Shown: positions 16,304 to 25,106, counted from the stretch's first letter. The stretch is DNA of 64,000 bases from JAICUF01 sp038250675 (GCA_038250675.1 JBBSCB010000010.1:1-64000), one strand, 5' to 3'. Notes: generated from the sequence alone by a model not told the origin. Program-made: numbers and translations.

Positions 16304-16858
16304 ATGGGCTACGACTGGCCGCGCCTGCACGCCATGCTGAACGACCTGCCCGCCGCACTGCTCGTGACGGCCGTGGTTTTCGAGGCGCTGGCGCTGGCGA
16401 CCCGGCGGAGCGGCTTCCGCATCGCCGGATTCTGGACGCTGATCGCTGGCGCCCTCGGCGCCGGCGTCGCCGTCATCTCGGGACTCCAGGCCGAGGGGCG
16501 GATCCAGCACAGCGAAGCGGTCCACGAGCTGATGCAAACCCATGAGAAGCTCGCGCTGGTTACCCTCAGCATCTTTGGCGTGCTGGCCATCTGGCGGGCG
16601 GTGCGCGAGGCGAAGATGGCGCACGGGGAGCGGCTGGTGGCCTTCTCGCTGGCGCTCTGCGGCACCGCGACGCTGGTGGCCACGGGGATGTACGGCGGGC
16701 GGATGGTATTCGAGCACGGCGCAGGAGTCCCCACGGCGGTGATGGAGACCGAGATCCACGAACGCGCCGAGGGGCATCATCACGGCGCCGGTGAGGCGGC
16801 CGACGATCACGATCACGCAGATGGCCACGATCATGACGCGGCCGATTCGACCCACTGA
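16304..16858 (+). CDS. DUF2231-like membrane protein with histidine-rich tail
   Basis: A 184-residue protein with four membrane helices at about residues 17-33, 45-63, 83-97 and 110-130, separated by short loops such as QAEGRIQHSE. The helical core resembles DUF2231 membrane proteins that can carry heme or quinone-linked functions. The C-terminal 45 residues are rich in His and Asp (HHHGAG, DHDHADGHDHD), a likely metal-binding tail. I prefer the second ATG at 16304, because GGAGG then lies six bases upstream instead of three. Confidence 0.75.
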   Translation: MGYDWPRLHAMLNDLPAALLVTAVVFEALALATRRSGFRIAGFWTLIAGALGAGVAVISGLQAEGRIQHSEAVHELMQTHEKLALVTLSIFGVLAIWRAVREAKMAHGERLVAFSLALCGTATLVATGMYGGRMVFEHGAGVPTAVMETEIHERAEGHHHGAGEAADDHDHADGHDHDAADSTH

Positions 16859-16859
16859 C

Positions 16860-17828
16860 GTGACGCGGGCGACAATACTGCTGATCGTGGGCGCGCTCGC
16901 CGCCTGCGATCCGGGCAGCGCGCGCCCCACCTTTCTGCCGGTCCCCGAGGCGTCCTCCACCGAGATGGAGCTCGGCGTGCCGGACGCGACCCGGGCACTG
17001 GGGGCCGCGCTCCGCGCCGACAGCATCGCGCTCGTGCGCCTCGCGCCGCGGGACGGCTTTCTGGAGAGTCCGTGGCTCGACGCCGCCACCCTCCAGCCCA
17101 CACATCGGCGGCCCCTTGGCCCCGACGTCGTTCGGCTCCGCGGCTGGGTGCAGCCCGCGGAGCACGGATTCAGCCAGATGACGGTGGAAGTCGTCTATCG
17201 CGCCAACGCCGATCCGTCGGTGCCGACGCGCGAACTCGAGCGTGAAGTGCCGTACGCCAACCCTGCGCGCGCCCGTCTGCGGGAGATTCTCACCCGGCTG
17301 GGCGGCAAGCCGGTGGATGTGGCACCGGTGGTGGTCGCCAGCGCACCGCCCGCGAAACCGGTGCCGGCGGCACGGCGGCCCGTCGGGGATTCCCTGGCGG
17401 GCACCCCGGTACCGCCACCGATGCCAAGCCCGGTGTCCGCCGATTCCGGCGCAATCACGCGCGGCGTGCGCGACAGTATCACCAGCGCCGCACCGGCCGC
17501 GGCACCCACGCAGGGCCAGCGGACGGTGCCGCCCCCGGCGGCGGCGCCCCGGGACACGACACCGCACGCCCCGGCACCGGTGCCACGGGCCACACCACCC
17601 GCGGCCGTGCGGCACTACAGCGTGCAGGTGGCGGCGGTCAAGAACCGCCCCGACGCCGATGCGATCGTGGCGGCCTACGTGGCCGATGGCTTTGGGGCGC
17701 GGGTGGATTCGATGGGGGTGTGGCTCAAGGTGCGGGTCGGTGACTACGCGACGGCGGCGGTGGCCCGGACGGCCATGGCGAAGATCACGCGGAAGCTGGG
17801 CGGCACGCCGTTCATCGTCCGGCGCTGA
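16860..17828 (+). CDS. Lipoprotein with C-terminal SPOR domain
   Basis: A 322-residue protein with a signal starting at GTG 16860, one base after the previous stop: MTRATILLIVGALAAC with lipidated Cys16. An alternative ATG at 16833 would add nine residues. Residues 20-160 form a globular domain, then a long proline/alanine/serine linker, and the last 75 residues form a SPOR domain (RHYSVQVAAVKNRPDADAIV, ending GTPFIVRR). SPOR domains bind denuded peptidoglycan strands at division septa. The combination suggests a cell-envelope factor. Confidence 0.82.
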   Translation: MTRATILLIVGALAACDPGSARPTFLPVPEASSTEMELGVPDATRALGAALRADSIALVRLAPRDGFLESPWLDAATLQPTHRRPLGPDVVRLRGWVQPAEHGFSQMTVEVVYRANADPSVPTRELEREVPYANPARARLREILTRLGGKPVDVAPVVVASAPPAKPVPAARRPVGDSLAGTPVPPPMPSPVSADSGAITRGVRDSITSAAPAAAPTQGQRTVPPPAAAPRDTTPHAPAPVPRATPPAAVRHYSVQVAAVKNRPDADAIVAAYVADGFGARVDSMGVWLKVRVGDYATAAVARTAMAKITRKLGGTPFIVRR

Positions 17829-17834
17829 GCGGCG

Positions 17835-18629
17835 TCAGACCACCAAGCTGCGGACCCATTCGTCGAGCTGCGGCAGGTCAAGCAGCGCATCCTTGCACGG
17901 CCCTGCCGGCAGCGTCATCGTGAGCCCGAGCACCGGCACCTTGCCGGCAACATCGTGCAGTCCGCTCACCATGTCGCGCTCGCAGGCGACGGCGACGACC
18001 GCGCGCGGCCTCCGCTCGCGGATCACCCGGCGGGCCAGCTGTCCCCGCGTGGCCACGAACACCGGCACACCGTACTTCCCCGCGATCCCCAGGACGCCGT
18101 CGAGCGTGGCCTTCGAGAGGCAGCGCGGAATCAGCACGAGCAGCTCCCCGCTTCCCACCTTCCGGGCGCGGAGCAGCGCGAGCCGGTTGTAGACCTTTAC
18201 GCTGGCGTTCTCCACCCAATCGCGGCGCCCGAGGCGGCCGGCGGTGCGCGAGGTGAGCCGCATCAACCGGAGGAATGGACCCCGCTCCGCCAGCCGCTCG
18301 GGCAGCAGTGACCGGCCAGTGGTGTACGACAGCGCGATCAGCGCCCACCAGACCGTGACGAGCACGGCGAGCCCCGCGAGCGAGAGCCACAGGACGCGGG
18401 GAATGACGGGACTCAGCAGGGCCAGACGGGGCGCCAGCAGAAAGAGCGCGAGGGCGGTCACGACGAGTGCGGCGGCCAGCGCGCCGGCGGACCAGGCAAA
18501 GAAGAGCCACGACGGCGAATCGTAGTTGCCGCTGTTGGGCAGCGGCCGGCCGTCCCACTCGTCCCATTCGTGGCCCAGGCGGCGGTCGACGTCGATGTGG
18601 ATGAGCTGGGCTCGAGACGTGTCCGGCAT
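17835..18629 (-). CDS. DUF116 family membrane protein
   Basis: A 264-residue protein. Two membrane helices lie near residues 45-70 and 80-110. The C-terminal cytoplasmic domain has the DUF116 signature cysteines: LIPRCLSK, VAVACERDM and LPAGPCKD. Family members often sit near radical-SAM or lipoate-type genes, but their biochemistry is not settled. The ATG at 18629 is preferred over the upstream GTG 18647. It is convergent with the SPOR lipoprotein and divergent from the flavoprotein gene at 18684. Confidence 0.84.
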   Translation of the reverse strand: MPDTSRAQLIHIDVDRRLGHEWDEWDGRPLPNSGNYDSPSWLFFAWSAGALAAALVVTALALFLLAPRLALLSPVIPRVLWLSLAGLAVLVTVWWALIALSYTTGRSLLPERLAERGPFLRLMRLTSRTAGRLGRRDWVENASVKVYNRLALLRARKVGSGELLVLIPRCLSKATLDGVLGIAGKYGVPVFVATRGQLARRVIRERRPRAVVAVACERDMVSGLHDVAGKVPVLGLTMTLPAGPCKDALLDLPQLDEWVRSLVV

Positions 18630-18683
18630 GCCTTCAAGATAATGCACAGGGCGGGCGCGGCGTCACACTGATATTTTCCGCAG

Positions 18684-20327
18684 ATGACCGCTCACCCGCC
18701 GATCCGGGGCGTCTACCGTACCGACGCCCGCGCCCGGGCCGCCTACGCCGAAGGAGCGGGGATCTACCGCATCATCCCGGCGGCCGTCTGCCTGCCAGTG
18801 GATCATGACGACCTCGCGGCGCTGATCCGCTGGGCCGGCGCCGAGCGTGTGTCGCTGGTGCTGCGGGGCGCCGGCAGCGCCATGGGCGGCGGCAACGTCG
18901 GCGACGGCGTGATCGTGGACCTCACGGCACTGCGCCAGGCGCCGCTGACGATCGACGCCGCGCGGCGGCTGGCCCATGCCGGCTCCAGCGTCACACTCGG
19001 CGCGCTCGACCAGGCGGCCGCCGGCCATGCCCTGCGGCTCCCACCCGATCCGTCGAGCGGCAGGTGGGCCACGCTGGGCGGTATGGTCTCCACCAACGCC
19101 GCCGGTGCACGCTCGGTCCGCTACGGGAGCGTGCGCCCATGGGTCCAGGCGCTGGACCTGCTGACCGCGGATGGCGAACATGTGCATCTGGCCCGCGGGG
19201 AGGCGCCGCCCGAGGTGGCCGCCCTCGCGCGGTTCCGCCGCGAGGTCGAGCCGGCGGTGCTGGCCGCCGCACCGCTGGTCCGTCAGCGGTTTCCGCATAC
19301 CCGGAAGAATTCGTCGGGCTACGCGCTCGACGCCTTTCTCCGGAGCGGCGACCTGCTGGACCTGGTCATCGGCGCCGAAGGGACGCTGGGCGTGGTGACA
19401 GCGGCGGAGTGGCGGCTGGACCGGGTGCCGCGCCACCAGACGGCGCTCCGACTCGTGCTCGACTCGATGGACCACTTTGGCGAGGTCATCACCGCACTGC
19501 TCAGTCACGAACCGGCGGCGGCCGAGCTGCTGGATCGCACCTTCCTGGATCTCGTCGCCGGGCGGCTGCCGGCCGAGACGGCCGCCGCCGTGCGCGGCGC
19601 GGAAGCGGTGGTGCTGGTGGAGCTGGAGGGCGATGATCTGCCCGCGCTGCGGGAGGCGACCGCCGCCGTGCGTCGCGACATGGCTCCGTTTGCCGCCCGG
19701 GTGGACGTCGCGCTCGACGAGGCCGAAGCCACCGAGCTCTGGGCGCTGCGCCACGCCGCGAGCCCGATTCTGGCCGGACTGCCCGAGGATCGCCGCTCGC
19801 TCCAGGTGATCGAGGACGGGTGCGTGCCGGTGGCGCGCGTCGGCCGCTACATCCGGTTTGTCCGGGAGGCGGCGGCCGCGCGCGGGCTGGCGGTAGTGAT
19901 GTTCGGCCACGCGGGCGACGGGCACGTGCACGTGAATCTGCTGCCGGAGCTGGCCCGCGGTGGCTGGGAGGCCCAGGTGGCCGCGCTGCTCGAGGACGTG
20001 ACCGACGAAATCGTCCGGCTGGGCGGCACGCCCTCGGGTGAGCACGGCGATGGCCGGCTCCGCGCGGCGCTGCTGACGCGGGTCTACGGCGGCGAGATCG
20101 TGGAGCTCTTCCGCCGTATCAAGACGGCGTTCGACCCTCGTGGTATCTTCAACCCGGGCGTCATCGTGCCCGATGCCGGTCCGCCGCTCAGCCGGCTGAA
20201 GGCCGGTGCCGATGCGGCACCGCTCCCGGCGGACATCGCCGCCGGGCTGCGGGAGATCGAGCGCGGCGGCGGCTACGCGACGCCGCGGCTCACCCTCGCC
20301 GGCGCCGCGCCGGCCGGACCGCAGTGA
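18684..20327 (+). CDS. FAD-linked D-2-hydroxyacid dehydrogenase (GlcD-like)
   Basis: A 547-residue flavoprotein. Its PCMH-type FAD domain spans roughly residues 30-215, with LRGAGSAMGGGN and GSVRPWVQALDLLTADGE. The C-terminal FAD-linked oxidase domain ends with HAGDGHVHVN, SGEHGDGRLR and FDPRGIFNPG. This architecture oxidises D-lactate, glycolate or other D-2-hydroxyacids and passes electrons to quinone or a GlcF-type iron-sulfur partner. The fused C-terminal iron-sulfur domain of YdiJ-type proteins is absent here, and no glcE or glcF follows. The substrate is not predictable. Confidence 0.9.
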   Translation: MTAHPPIRGVYRTDARARAAYAEGAGIYRIIPAAVCLPVDHDDLAALIRWAGAERVSLVLRGAGSAMGGGNVGDGVIVDLTALRQAPLTIDAARRLAHAGSSVTLGALDQAAAGHALRLPPDPSSGRWATLGGMVSTNAAGARSVRYGSVRPWVQALDLLTADGEHVHLARGEAPPEVAALARFRREVEPAVLAAAPLVRQRFPHTRKNSSGYALDAFLRSGDLLDLVIGAEGTLGVVTAAEWRLDRVPRHQTALRLVLDSMDHFGEVITALLSHEPAAAELLDRTFLDLVAGRLPAETAAAVRGAEAVVLVELEGDDLPALREATAAVRRDMAPFAARVDVALDEAEATELWALRHAASPILAGLPEDRRSLQVIEDGCVPVARVGRYIRFVREAAAARGLAVVMFGHAGDGHVHVNLLPELARGGWEAQVAALLEDVTDEIVRLGGTPSGEHGDGRLRAALLTRVYGGEIVELFRRIKTAFDPRGIFNPGVIVPDAGPPLSRLKAGADAAPLPADIAAGLREIERGGGYATPRLTLAGAAPAGPQ

Positions 20328-20369
20328 CGCTTTCGTCGTCGCCGACCTGCTCACCCTGATCCCGGTCCC

Positions 20370-21122
20370 ATGGAAATCCTTCGCACCCCCCGCGTCTCGC
20401 TGCTCGCGCGCCCCCAGTTCGTCGAGCCGGCCCATCTGCCGATCCAGTGGAAGGGCGAGGCGAGCGACGGCGAGAAGATCGCCGAGTTCGCCGGCCGCCT
20501 CTGCTACATGAGCCAGCAGAACCCGGCCGGCCGCACCACCGCCGAGTATCTGCGCAACATCCTGCGCCAGGGGCACGGCTCGGTCTTCGAGCACGCCCAG
20601 TACGTGCTGCTCATCGAGGGGATCTCGCGCTCCTGCAGCCACGAGCTGGTGCGGCACCGGGCGGGGTTTGGCTATTCCCAGCTCTCGCAGCGCTACGTGG
20701 ACGAGTCGCACGCCGCCTTCGTGATGCCACCGGCAATCCAGGGCGACGGGGCGCTGGAGGCGGCGTGGACCGCGCAGGTGCTCGCGGCGCAGGCAGCCTA
20801 CGTCGCCGCGGTTGAGGGGCTGATGGCGAAGTACGCCTGGGTGGAGGACAAGATCCATCGGCGGAAGCTGGCCCGTGAGGCGGCGCGCAGCGTGCTGCCC
20901 AATGCCACCGAGGTGAAGATCGTGGTCAGCGCCAATGTCCGCGCGTGGCGGACGATGCTGGAGCTTCGACTGGGCGAGGGGGCGGAGCTGGAGATCCGCC
21001 GGATGGCGGTGATGGTGCTGCGGCTGCTCCAGTCGGAGGCGCCGGCGCTCTTCGGAGATTTCGAGATTTACCGGGGAGAAGACGGCAACGAATCGGGTCG
21101 CGTGGAGTATCACAAGGTCTGA
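20370..21122 (+). CDS. thyX: FAD-dependent thymidylate synthase ThyX
   Basis: A 250-residue ThyX. It makes dTMP from dUMP with methylene-tetrahydrofolate and reduced FAD. The diagnostic RHR motif is at residues 95-97 in RHRAGFGYSQLSQRY, matching the ThyX signature, and the C-terminal helices contain EVKIVVSANVRAWRTMLELR. Length fits the family. No thyA is visible in the window. A hairpin begins at its stop codon and further hairpins with T-runs follow, so it probably ends its own transcript. Confidence 0.97.
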   Translation: MEILRTPRVSLLARPQFVEPAHLPIQWKGEASDGEKIAEFAGRLCYMSQQNPAGRTTAEYLRNILRQGHGSVFEHAQYVLLIEGISRSCSHELVRHRAGFGYSQLSQRYVDESHAAFVMPPAIQGDGALEAAWTAQVLAAQAAYVAAVEGLMAKYAWVEDKIHRRKLAREAARSVLPNATEVKIVVSANVRAWRTMLELRLGEGAELEIRRMAVMVLRLLQSEAPALFGDFEIYRGEDGNESGRVEYHKV

Positions 21123-21142
21123 GCGGCGGCCGCGAGCCGCTC
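21121..21142 (+). terminator. Hairpin overlapping the thyX stop codon
   Basis: GAGCGGC and GCCGCTC form a seven-base stem around an eight-base loop, beginning within the thyX TGA. It lacks a T-run, so it may stabilise the transcript end or support Rho-type termination. Confidence 0.45.
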
Positions 21143-21181
21143 GTCCGGAAGAAACTCGTTGAAGAAACTTCCCAAAATCTA

Positions 21182-21210
21182 TTGTGCCGCTGTCGGCTTT
21201 TTCTTACTTT
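21182..21210 (+). promoter_or_regulatory. Possible promoter of the ATP-grasp/kamA operon
   Basis: TTGTGC and TACTTT are spaced by 17 bases in an AT-rich patch between thyX and the ATP-grasp gene. Each hexamer matches the sigma-70 consensus at three positions. A start near 21217 would put the T-rich hairpin at 21237-21264 inside the leader. Confidence 0.35.
21186..21204 (+). terminator. Short hairpin with T-run after thyX
   Basis: GCCG and CGGC pair around CTGT, directly followed by TTTTTCTT. The stem is only four bases, so termination would be weak. An alternative nine-base pairing of CGCTGTCGG (21189-21197) with CCGGCAGCG (21214-21222) is possible. Confidence 0.4.
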
Positions 21211-21236
21211 AGTCCGGCAGCGTCACCAACCTCCGC

Positions 21237-21264
21237 GGCCGGTCTCTTGTGGACGGCCTTTTTT
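21237..21264 (+). terminator. Terminator-like hairpin 15 bases before the ATP-grasp start (possible attenuator)
   Basis: GGCCG..TC pairs with GA..CGGCC (one bulged G) and is followed by six Ts. It ends at 21264, while the start codon of the next gene is at 21279 with GAGGA in between. A promoter for the operon would normally lie upstream, so the structure would be transcribed as part of the leader. Confidence 0.6.
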
Positions 21265-21278
21265 GTAGAGGAATTCTT

Positions 21279-22403
21279 TTGGCAGTTCGGATCGGACTCG
21301 CCTTTAATCTCAAACCCGAGGCGCCGGCTAACCCAGCCGGGGCGGTGTCCGACTCCCTCCCCCAGACCGACGAACCTCCGAGCGGCGTGCCCGCGCCTCG
21401 CGCGCTGCGGCCCGACCTCGATCAGCCCGACCTGTACGCCGAATGGGATGAACCCGCCACGATCGACGCCGTGGAGCGGGCGCTCGCCACGCTGGGTGAG
21501 GTGATCCGCCTCGAAGCCACCGCGGACTTCCCGGCCCGCGTCGCCGCCACCCGGCCCGACTTCGTGTTCAACATCGCCGAAGGGCTCTACGGTCCCAACC
21601 GCGAGGGACACGTCCCGGCGATCTGCGAATTTCTCGGCATCCCGTGTCACGCCTCCGACCCGCTCGCGCTGGCGCTCGCCCTCCACAAGGGACGCGCCAA
21701 GGAAATCATGGCGCAGCACGGCGTGCCCACGGCGCCGTTTCTCCTGGCCCGCACGCGCGACCACGCGCGCAACGCCGCGCTGCCGTTCCCGCTCTTTGCC
21801 AAGCCGGCCTTCGAGGGATCGGGCAAGGGCGTGAGCGTGCGAAGTCTGTGCAGCAACCGGGCGGAGCTGGTGGCCCAGGTGGACTACCTCCTCGCCACCT
21901 ACCGCCAGCCGGTGCTGATCGAGACCTGGTTGCCGGGCGACGAGTTCACTGTCGCGGTCATCGGCAACGGCGCTGAGGCACGGTGCTTGCCCATCGTCGG
22001 CCTGCGGTTCGACACATTGCCCGCGGGTGCGCCGCCCATCTACGGCTACGAGGCCAAATGGCTCTGGGACACGCTCAGCAATCCGCTCGAGATCTACCAG
22101 TGCCCCGCGCGCATCTCCGAGGCACAGGCGGACGCGGTCCGGGCCGCAGCGCTCGCAGCGTACCGTGCGCTGGATTGCCGTGACTGGTGCCGCATCGACG
22201 TCCGCTGTGATGCCGCCGGCAACCCGATGGTGGTCGAGCTGAACCCGCTCCCGGGCATTCTGCCCGACCCGCGGGACAACTCGTGCTTCCCCAAGGCGGC
22301 CCGCGCCGCCGGGATGGACTACGACGAGCTGATCCGCACCGTCGCCGACATCGCCTGGCGGCGCATCAGCGGCCGCTCGCTGTTCGCGGAGGTGGCGTCA
22401 TGA
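21279..22403 (+). CDS. D-Ala-D-Ala ligase-like ATP-grasp protein (first of pair)
   Basis: A 374-residue ATP-grasp enzyme. ATP-grasp ligases activate a carboxylate as acyl-phosphate and join it to an amine. Visible elements are FVFNIAEGLYG, the lysine-bearing strand LFAKPAFEGSGKGVS, the ETWLPGDEFTVAV strand and the metal site VVELNPLPGILP. The N-terminal domain resembles Ddl but is longer and lacks the usual Ddl start. A TTG at 21279 with GAGGA seven bases upstream fits best. Its stop overlaps the start of the second ligase (ATGA), so the two are coupled and may work as a heteromeric or sequential pair. Confidence 0.85.
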   Translation: MAVRIGLAFNLKPEAPANPAGAVSDSLPQTDEPPSGVPAPRALRPDLDQPDLYAEWDEPATIDAVERALATLGEVIRLEATADFPARVAATRPDFVFNIAEGLYGPNREGHVPAICEFLGIPCHASDPLALALALHKGRAKEIMAQHGVPTAPFLLARTRDHARNAALPFPLFAKPAFEGSGKGVSVRSLCSNRAELVAQVDYLLATYRQPVLIETWLPGDEFTVAVIGNGAEARCLPIVGLRFDTLPAGAPPIYGYEAKWLWDTLSNPLEIYQCPARISEAQADAVRAAALAAYRALDCRDWCRIDVRCDAAGNPMVVELNPLPGILPDPRDNSCFPKAARAAGMDYDELIRTVADIAWRRISGRSLFAEVAS

Positions 22404-23410
22404 AGGTCGCAATCATCTTCGATGCCGGCAGCGCCGAGTGGAGCGCACAGGACGTGGCGGCCGTGCTGGAGAATGTGCACGAGGTCCGTGCCGCCCTCCG
22501 CGCCCGGGGCGACGACGTCGAGCTGGTGCCGGTGCGCGCCACGGATTTCCGCTGGCTCAGCCGGGCCCGCCGCGCCGACCTGATCTTCAATCTCTGCGAG
22601 GGGATCAACGGTCACGCCCGGTTCGAGGACTACGTGGTCTCGACCCTCGAGCTGACCGGAGTGCCCTTCACCGGATGCCGCGCCTGGCCCACGACGGTTA
22701 CCCACCGGAAGCACGTGGCCAATACGCTCATGGCCGCAGCCGGGTTGCCGGTGCCGGCCTTCACGCTGGCCCAGGATAACAAGATCCCCACCAGCTTTCC
22801 GCTGCCGGCCATCGTCAAGCCAGCCGCCGAGGACGCGAGTGTCGGCATCGACGCCGGCGCCGTCTGCACCACGCGCAAGGCGCTGCGTCAGCGAGTGTCC
22901 CAGATGCTCGAGCAGTTCGAGGAAGTGATCGTCCAGGAATACGTGGCCGGACGGGAGTTCAACGTCGGCTTCGTCGGCCGGCAGATGCTGCCGCTGTCCG
23001 AGATCGACTTCGCCGGCATGCCGGCGGAGAGCTGGCCCATCGTGACCTACGCCGCCAAGTGGGTGGCCGGGAGCCCGGAGGACATCGGGACGGTGCCGGT
23101 GTGCCCGGCGCGGGTCCCGGCAGACCTCGCCCGGCGGATCGGGCAGGTGGCGCGCCAGGCGTGGGAGCTGATGGCCGGCTCCGAGGGCTACGGCCGGGTG
23201 GACATGCGGCTGAGCGAGAGCGGGCAGCCGTACATCATCGAGGTGAATCCCTGTCCCGATCTCTCGAGTGACGCCGGGCTGGCCCGGATGGGCCGCGCGT
23301 TCGGCTGGGATTACGAGACGCTGGCGGCGCAGATCGCCGACGAGGCCATGAATCGCTCGCAGAGCGTGCGCGCGGCCGCCGCGCTCGCCAGCGGCGCGGT
23401 CACGGCCTGA
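22400..23410 (+). CDS. D-Ala-D-Ala ligase-like ATP-grasp protein (second of pair)
   Basis: A 336-residue ATP-grasp enzyme related to the preceding gene. The N-terminus is MKVAIIFDAGSAEWS; core motifs include DLIFNLCEGINGH, PAIVKPAAEDASVGID, VIVQEYVAGREFNVG and the metal-binding YIIEVNPCPDLS. It differs from genuine Ddl in length and in the missing serine-rich N-terminal substrate loop, so a peptide or amino-acid ligase other than for cell-wall D-Ala-D-Ala is likely. It overlaps the first ligase by four bases and precedes an acetyltransferase and lysine 2,3-aminomutase on the same strand. Confidence 0.86.
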   Translation: MKVAIIFDAGSAEWSAQDVAAVLENVHEVRAALRARGDDVELVPVRATDFRWLSRARRADLIFNLCEGINGHARFEDYVVSTLELTGVPFTGCRAWPTTVTHRKHVANTLMAAAGLPVPAFTLAQDNKIPTSFPLPAIVKPAAEDASVGIDAGAVCTTRKALRQRVSQMLEQFEEVIVQEYVAGREFNVGFVGRQMLPLSEIDFAGMPAESWPIVTYAAKWVAGSPEDIGTVPVCPARVPADLARRIGQVARQAWELMAGSEGYGRVDMRLSESGQPYIIEVNPCPDLSSDAGLARMGRAFGWDYETLAAQIADEAMNRSQSVRAAAALASGAVTA

Positions 23411-23414
23411 CCCG

Positions 23415-23924
23415 GTGACCGCCTCCGCCGTGCTCGCCCTCCGCGCGTCGCGCCCGGCCGATCGCTCCGCGATCGAGCGGATCACCCGCGCGTGCGGGCT
23501 CTTCCGCGAGGACGAGATCCCGGTGGCGCTCGAGGTGTTCGATGGCGCCCTGGCCGGGATGGGCAGCACCGAGCCGGCGTCCTACGAGGCGCTCATCGCC
23601 GAGGTGGACGGCGGCACGGCCGGATGGATCTGCTGGGGCCCGACGCCCTGCGCGCTGGGGACCTGGGACCTCTACTGGATGGCGGTGGATCCCGCGCTGC
23701 AGGGTGGCGGGATCGGCACCGCGCTGCTGCGCGAGATGGAGCGGCGCCTGGCCGGCCTCGCCCGCCTGATCGTGGTTGAGACCGCGGGCCGCGACGATTA
23801 CCAGGCCACCCGCGCGTTCTACGAGGCGCGCGGCTATCGCGCCGTCGCGACGATTCCCGATTTCTATGCCCCGGGCGACGACCAGGTCGCCTATGTGAAG
23901 TACCTCACGTGTACTCCGCAATGA
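23415..23924 (+). CDS. GNAT family N-acetyltransferase
   Basis: A 169-residue acetyltransferase. The acetyl-CoA-binding motif A is WMAVDPALQGGGIGTALLRE (around residues 92-111), followed by VVETAGRDDY and AFYEARGYR, the usual GNAT core. The GTG start is four bases after the second ligase stop. In archaea and some bacteria a GNAT (AblB) acetylates beta-lysine made by AblA/KamA; the proteins here are encoded next to each other, but this GNAT is shorter than typical AblB, so that role is only an inference. Confidence 0.88.
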   Translation: MTASAVLALRASRPADRSAIERITRACGLFREDEIPVALEVFDGALAGMGSTEPASYEALIAEVDGGTAGWICWGPTPCALGTWDLYWMAVDPALQGGGIGTALLREMERRLAGLARLIVVETAGRDDYQATRAFYEARGYRAVATIPDFYAPGDDQVAYVKYLTCTPQ

Positions 23925-23942
23925 AGGAGGACCGGTAGCGTC

Positions 23943-25106
23943 ATGGAGACCTGGCAGGAAGTCCTGAGAAAGAACTCGATCTCGTCCCTCGAGGTGCTCG
24001 CCGAGCGGTTCGGTGCGGAGAACTTCCCCGAGCTCGGCCGGCTTCGGCAGGCGGCGGAGAACTTCGAGTTCCGGATCTCGCCGGCAATGGTGGATCTCAT
24101 CAAGTCGCCCGACGATCCGATCTGGCGCCAGTACGTCCCCAGCGTCGAGGAGCTCGACGTCGTGGACGGCGTGGTGGATTCGCTGAACGAGGACGAGGAC
24201 AGCCCGGTGCCCAACATCACGCACCGCTATCCCGATCGTGCGCTCTTCCTCGTCTCGCCGGTCTGCGCCACCTATTGCCGGTTCTGCACCCGCCGGCGCA
24301 AGGTGGGCGATCCCGAGAAGATCCCGATGTCGCAATTCGAGAGCGCCTTCCAGTACCTCGAGCAGCACAGCGAAATCCGTGACGTCATCATGTCCGGCGG
24401 AGACCCGCTGCTGCTCAACGACCGGCGGCTCGAGGCGATCCTCCAGCGGCTCCGGTCCATCCCGCATATCGAGATTATCCGGATCGGGAGCCGGGTCCCG
24501 TGCCACCTGCCCGAGCGGATCACGCCCGAGCTGTGCGCCATGCTGAAGAAGTACCACCCGCTCTTCATCAACACGCACTTCAACCACCCCGACGAGCTCA
24601 CGCCCGCCGCGGTCAACGGCCTGGGCATGCTCGCCGAGGCCGGCATCCCGCTCGGCTGCCAGACGGTGCTGCTCAAGGGGGTCAACGATACGCCCGAGGT
24701 GATGAAGCAGCTCATGCACAAGCTGCTCATGGCGCGGGTGCGGCCCTACTACATCTACATGGCGGACCAGGTGGCCGGCGGCGAGCACTTCCGCACCAGC
24801 GTGCAGACCGGCATCAAGATCATGGAGGCGCTCCGGGGCTGGACCAGCGGGCTCGCCATCCCGGCGTTCGTCATCGACGCACCGGGGGGTGGCGGCAAGA
24901 TCCCATTGCTGCCCGAATACGTGGTCAGCATGAGCGATGAAGAGGTGGTTCTCCGGAATTTCCGGGGCGAGCGCTACGTGTACCGGCAGCCGCAGGAGGA
25001 AGTCGGCGTCGGCGGCCGGCCCAGCGACCCCGAGTATCTGTTCCAGCCGACGTTCGAGCTGAAGAAGCGGAAGCGCACCACCAAACCCAAGCGCAAGACC
25101 GCCTGA
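23943..25106 (+). CDS. kamA: Lysine 2,3-aminomutase (KamA/AblA family)
   Basis: A 387-residue radical-SAM, PLP-dependent aminomutase that moves the alpha-amino group of L-lysine to form beta-lysine. The [4Fe-4S] cluster cysteines are Cys108, Cys112 and Cys115 (CATYCRFC). PLP would bind Lys319 in DAPGGGGKIPL. The two aspartates that hold the lysine side-chain amine in the characterised enzyme are present, as Asp274 in YMADQVAGGEHFR and Asp312 in IDAPGGGG; glutamate mutases differ there. AAGGAGG precedes the start. The basic tail KKRKRTTKPKRKTA is an unusual extension. It ends the operon at a 14-bp hairpin. Confidence 0.93.
   Translation: METWQEVLRKNSISSLEVLAERFGAENFPELGRLRQAAENFEFRISPAMVDLIKSPDDPIWRQYVPSVEELDVVDGVVDSLNEDEDSPVPNITHRYPDRALFLVSPVCATYCRFCTRRRKVGDPEKIPMSQFESAFQYLEQHSEIRDVIMSGGDPLLLNDRRLEAILQRLRSIPHIEIIRIGSRVPCHLPERITPELCAMLKKYHPLFINTHFNHPDELTPAAVNGLGMLAEAGIPLGCQTVLLKGVNDTPEVMKQLMHKLLMARVRPYYIYMADQVAGGEHFRTSVQTGIKIMEALRGWTSGLAIPAFVIDAPGGGGKIPLLPEYVVSMSDEEVVLRNFRGERYVYRQPQEEVGVGGRPSDPEYLFQPTFELKKRKRTTKPKRKTA

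Noticed and set aside
18663..21113. Very long minus-strand frame opposite the GlcD-like and thyX genes
   Set aside because: It spans two genes with clear motifs on the plus strand and has low-complexity arginine/glycine content, so it is a GC-skew shadow.
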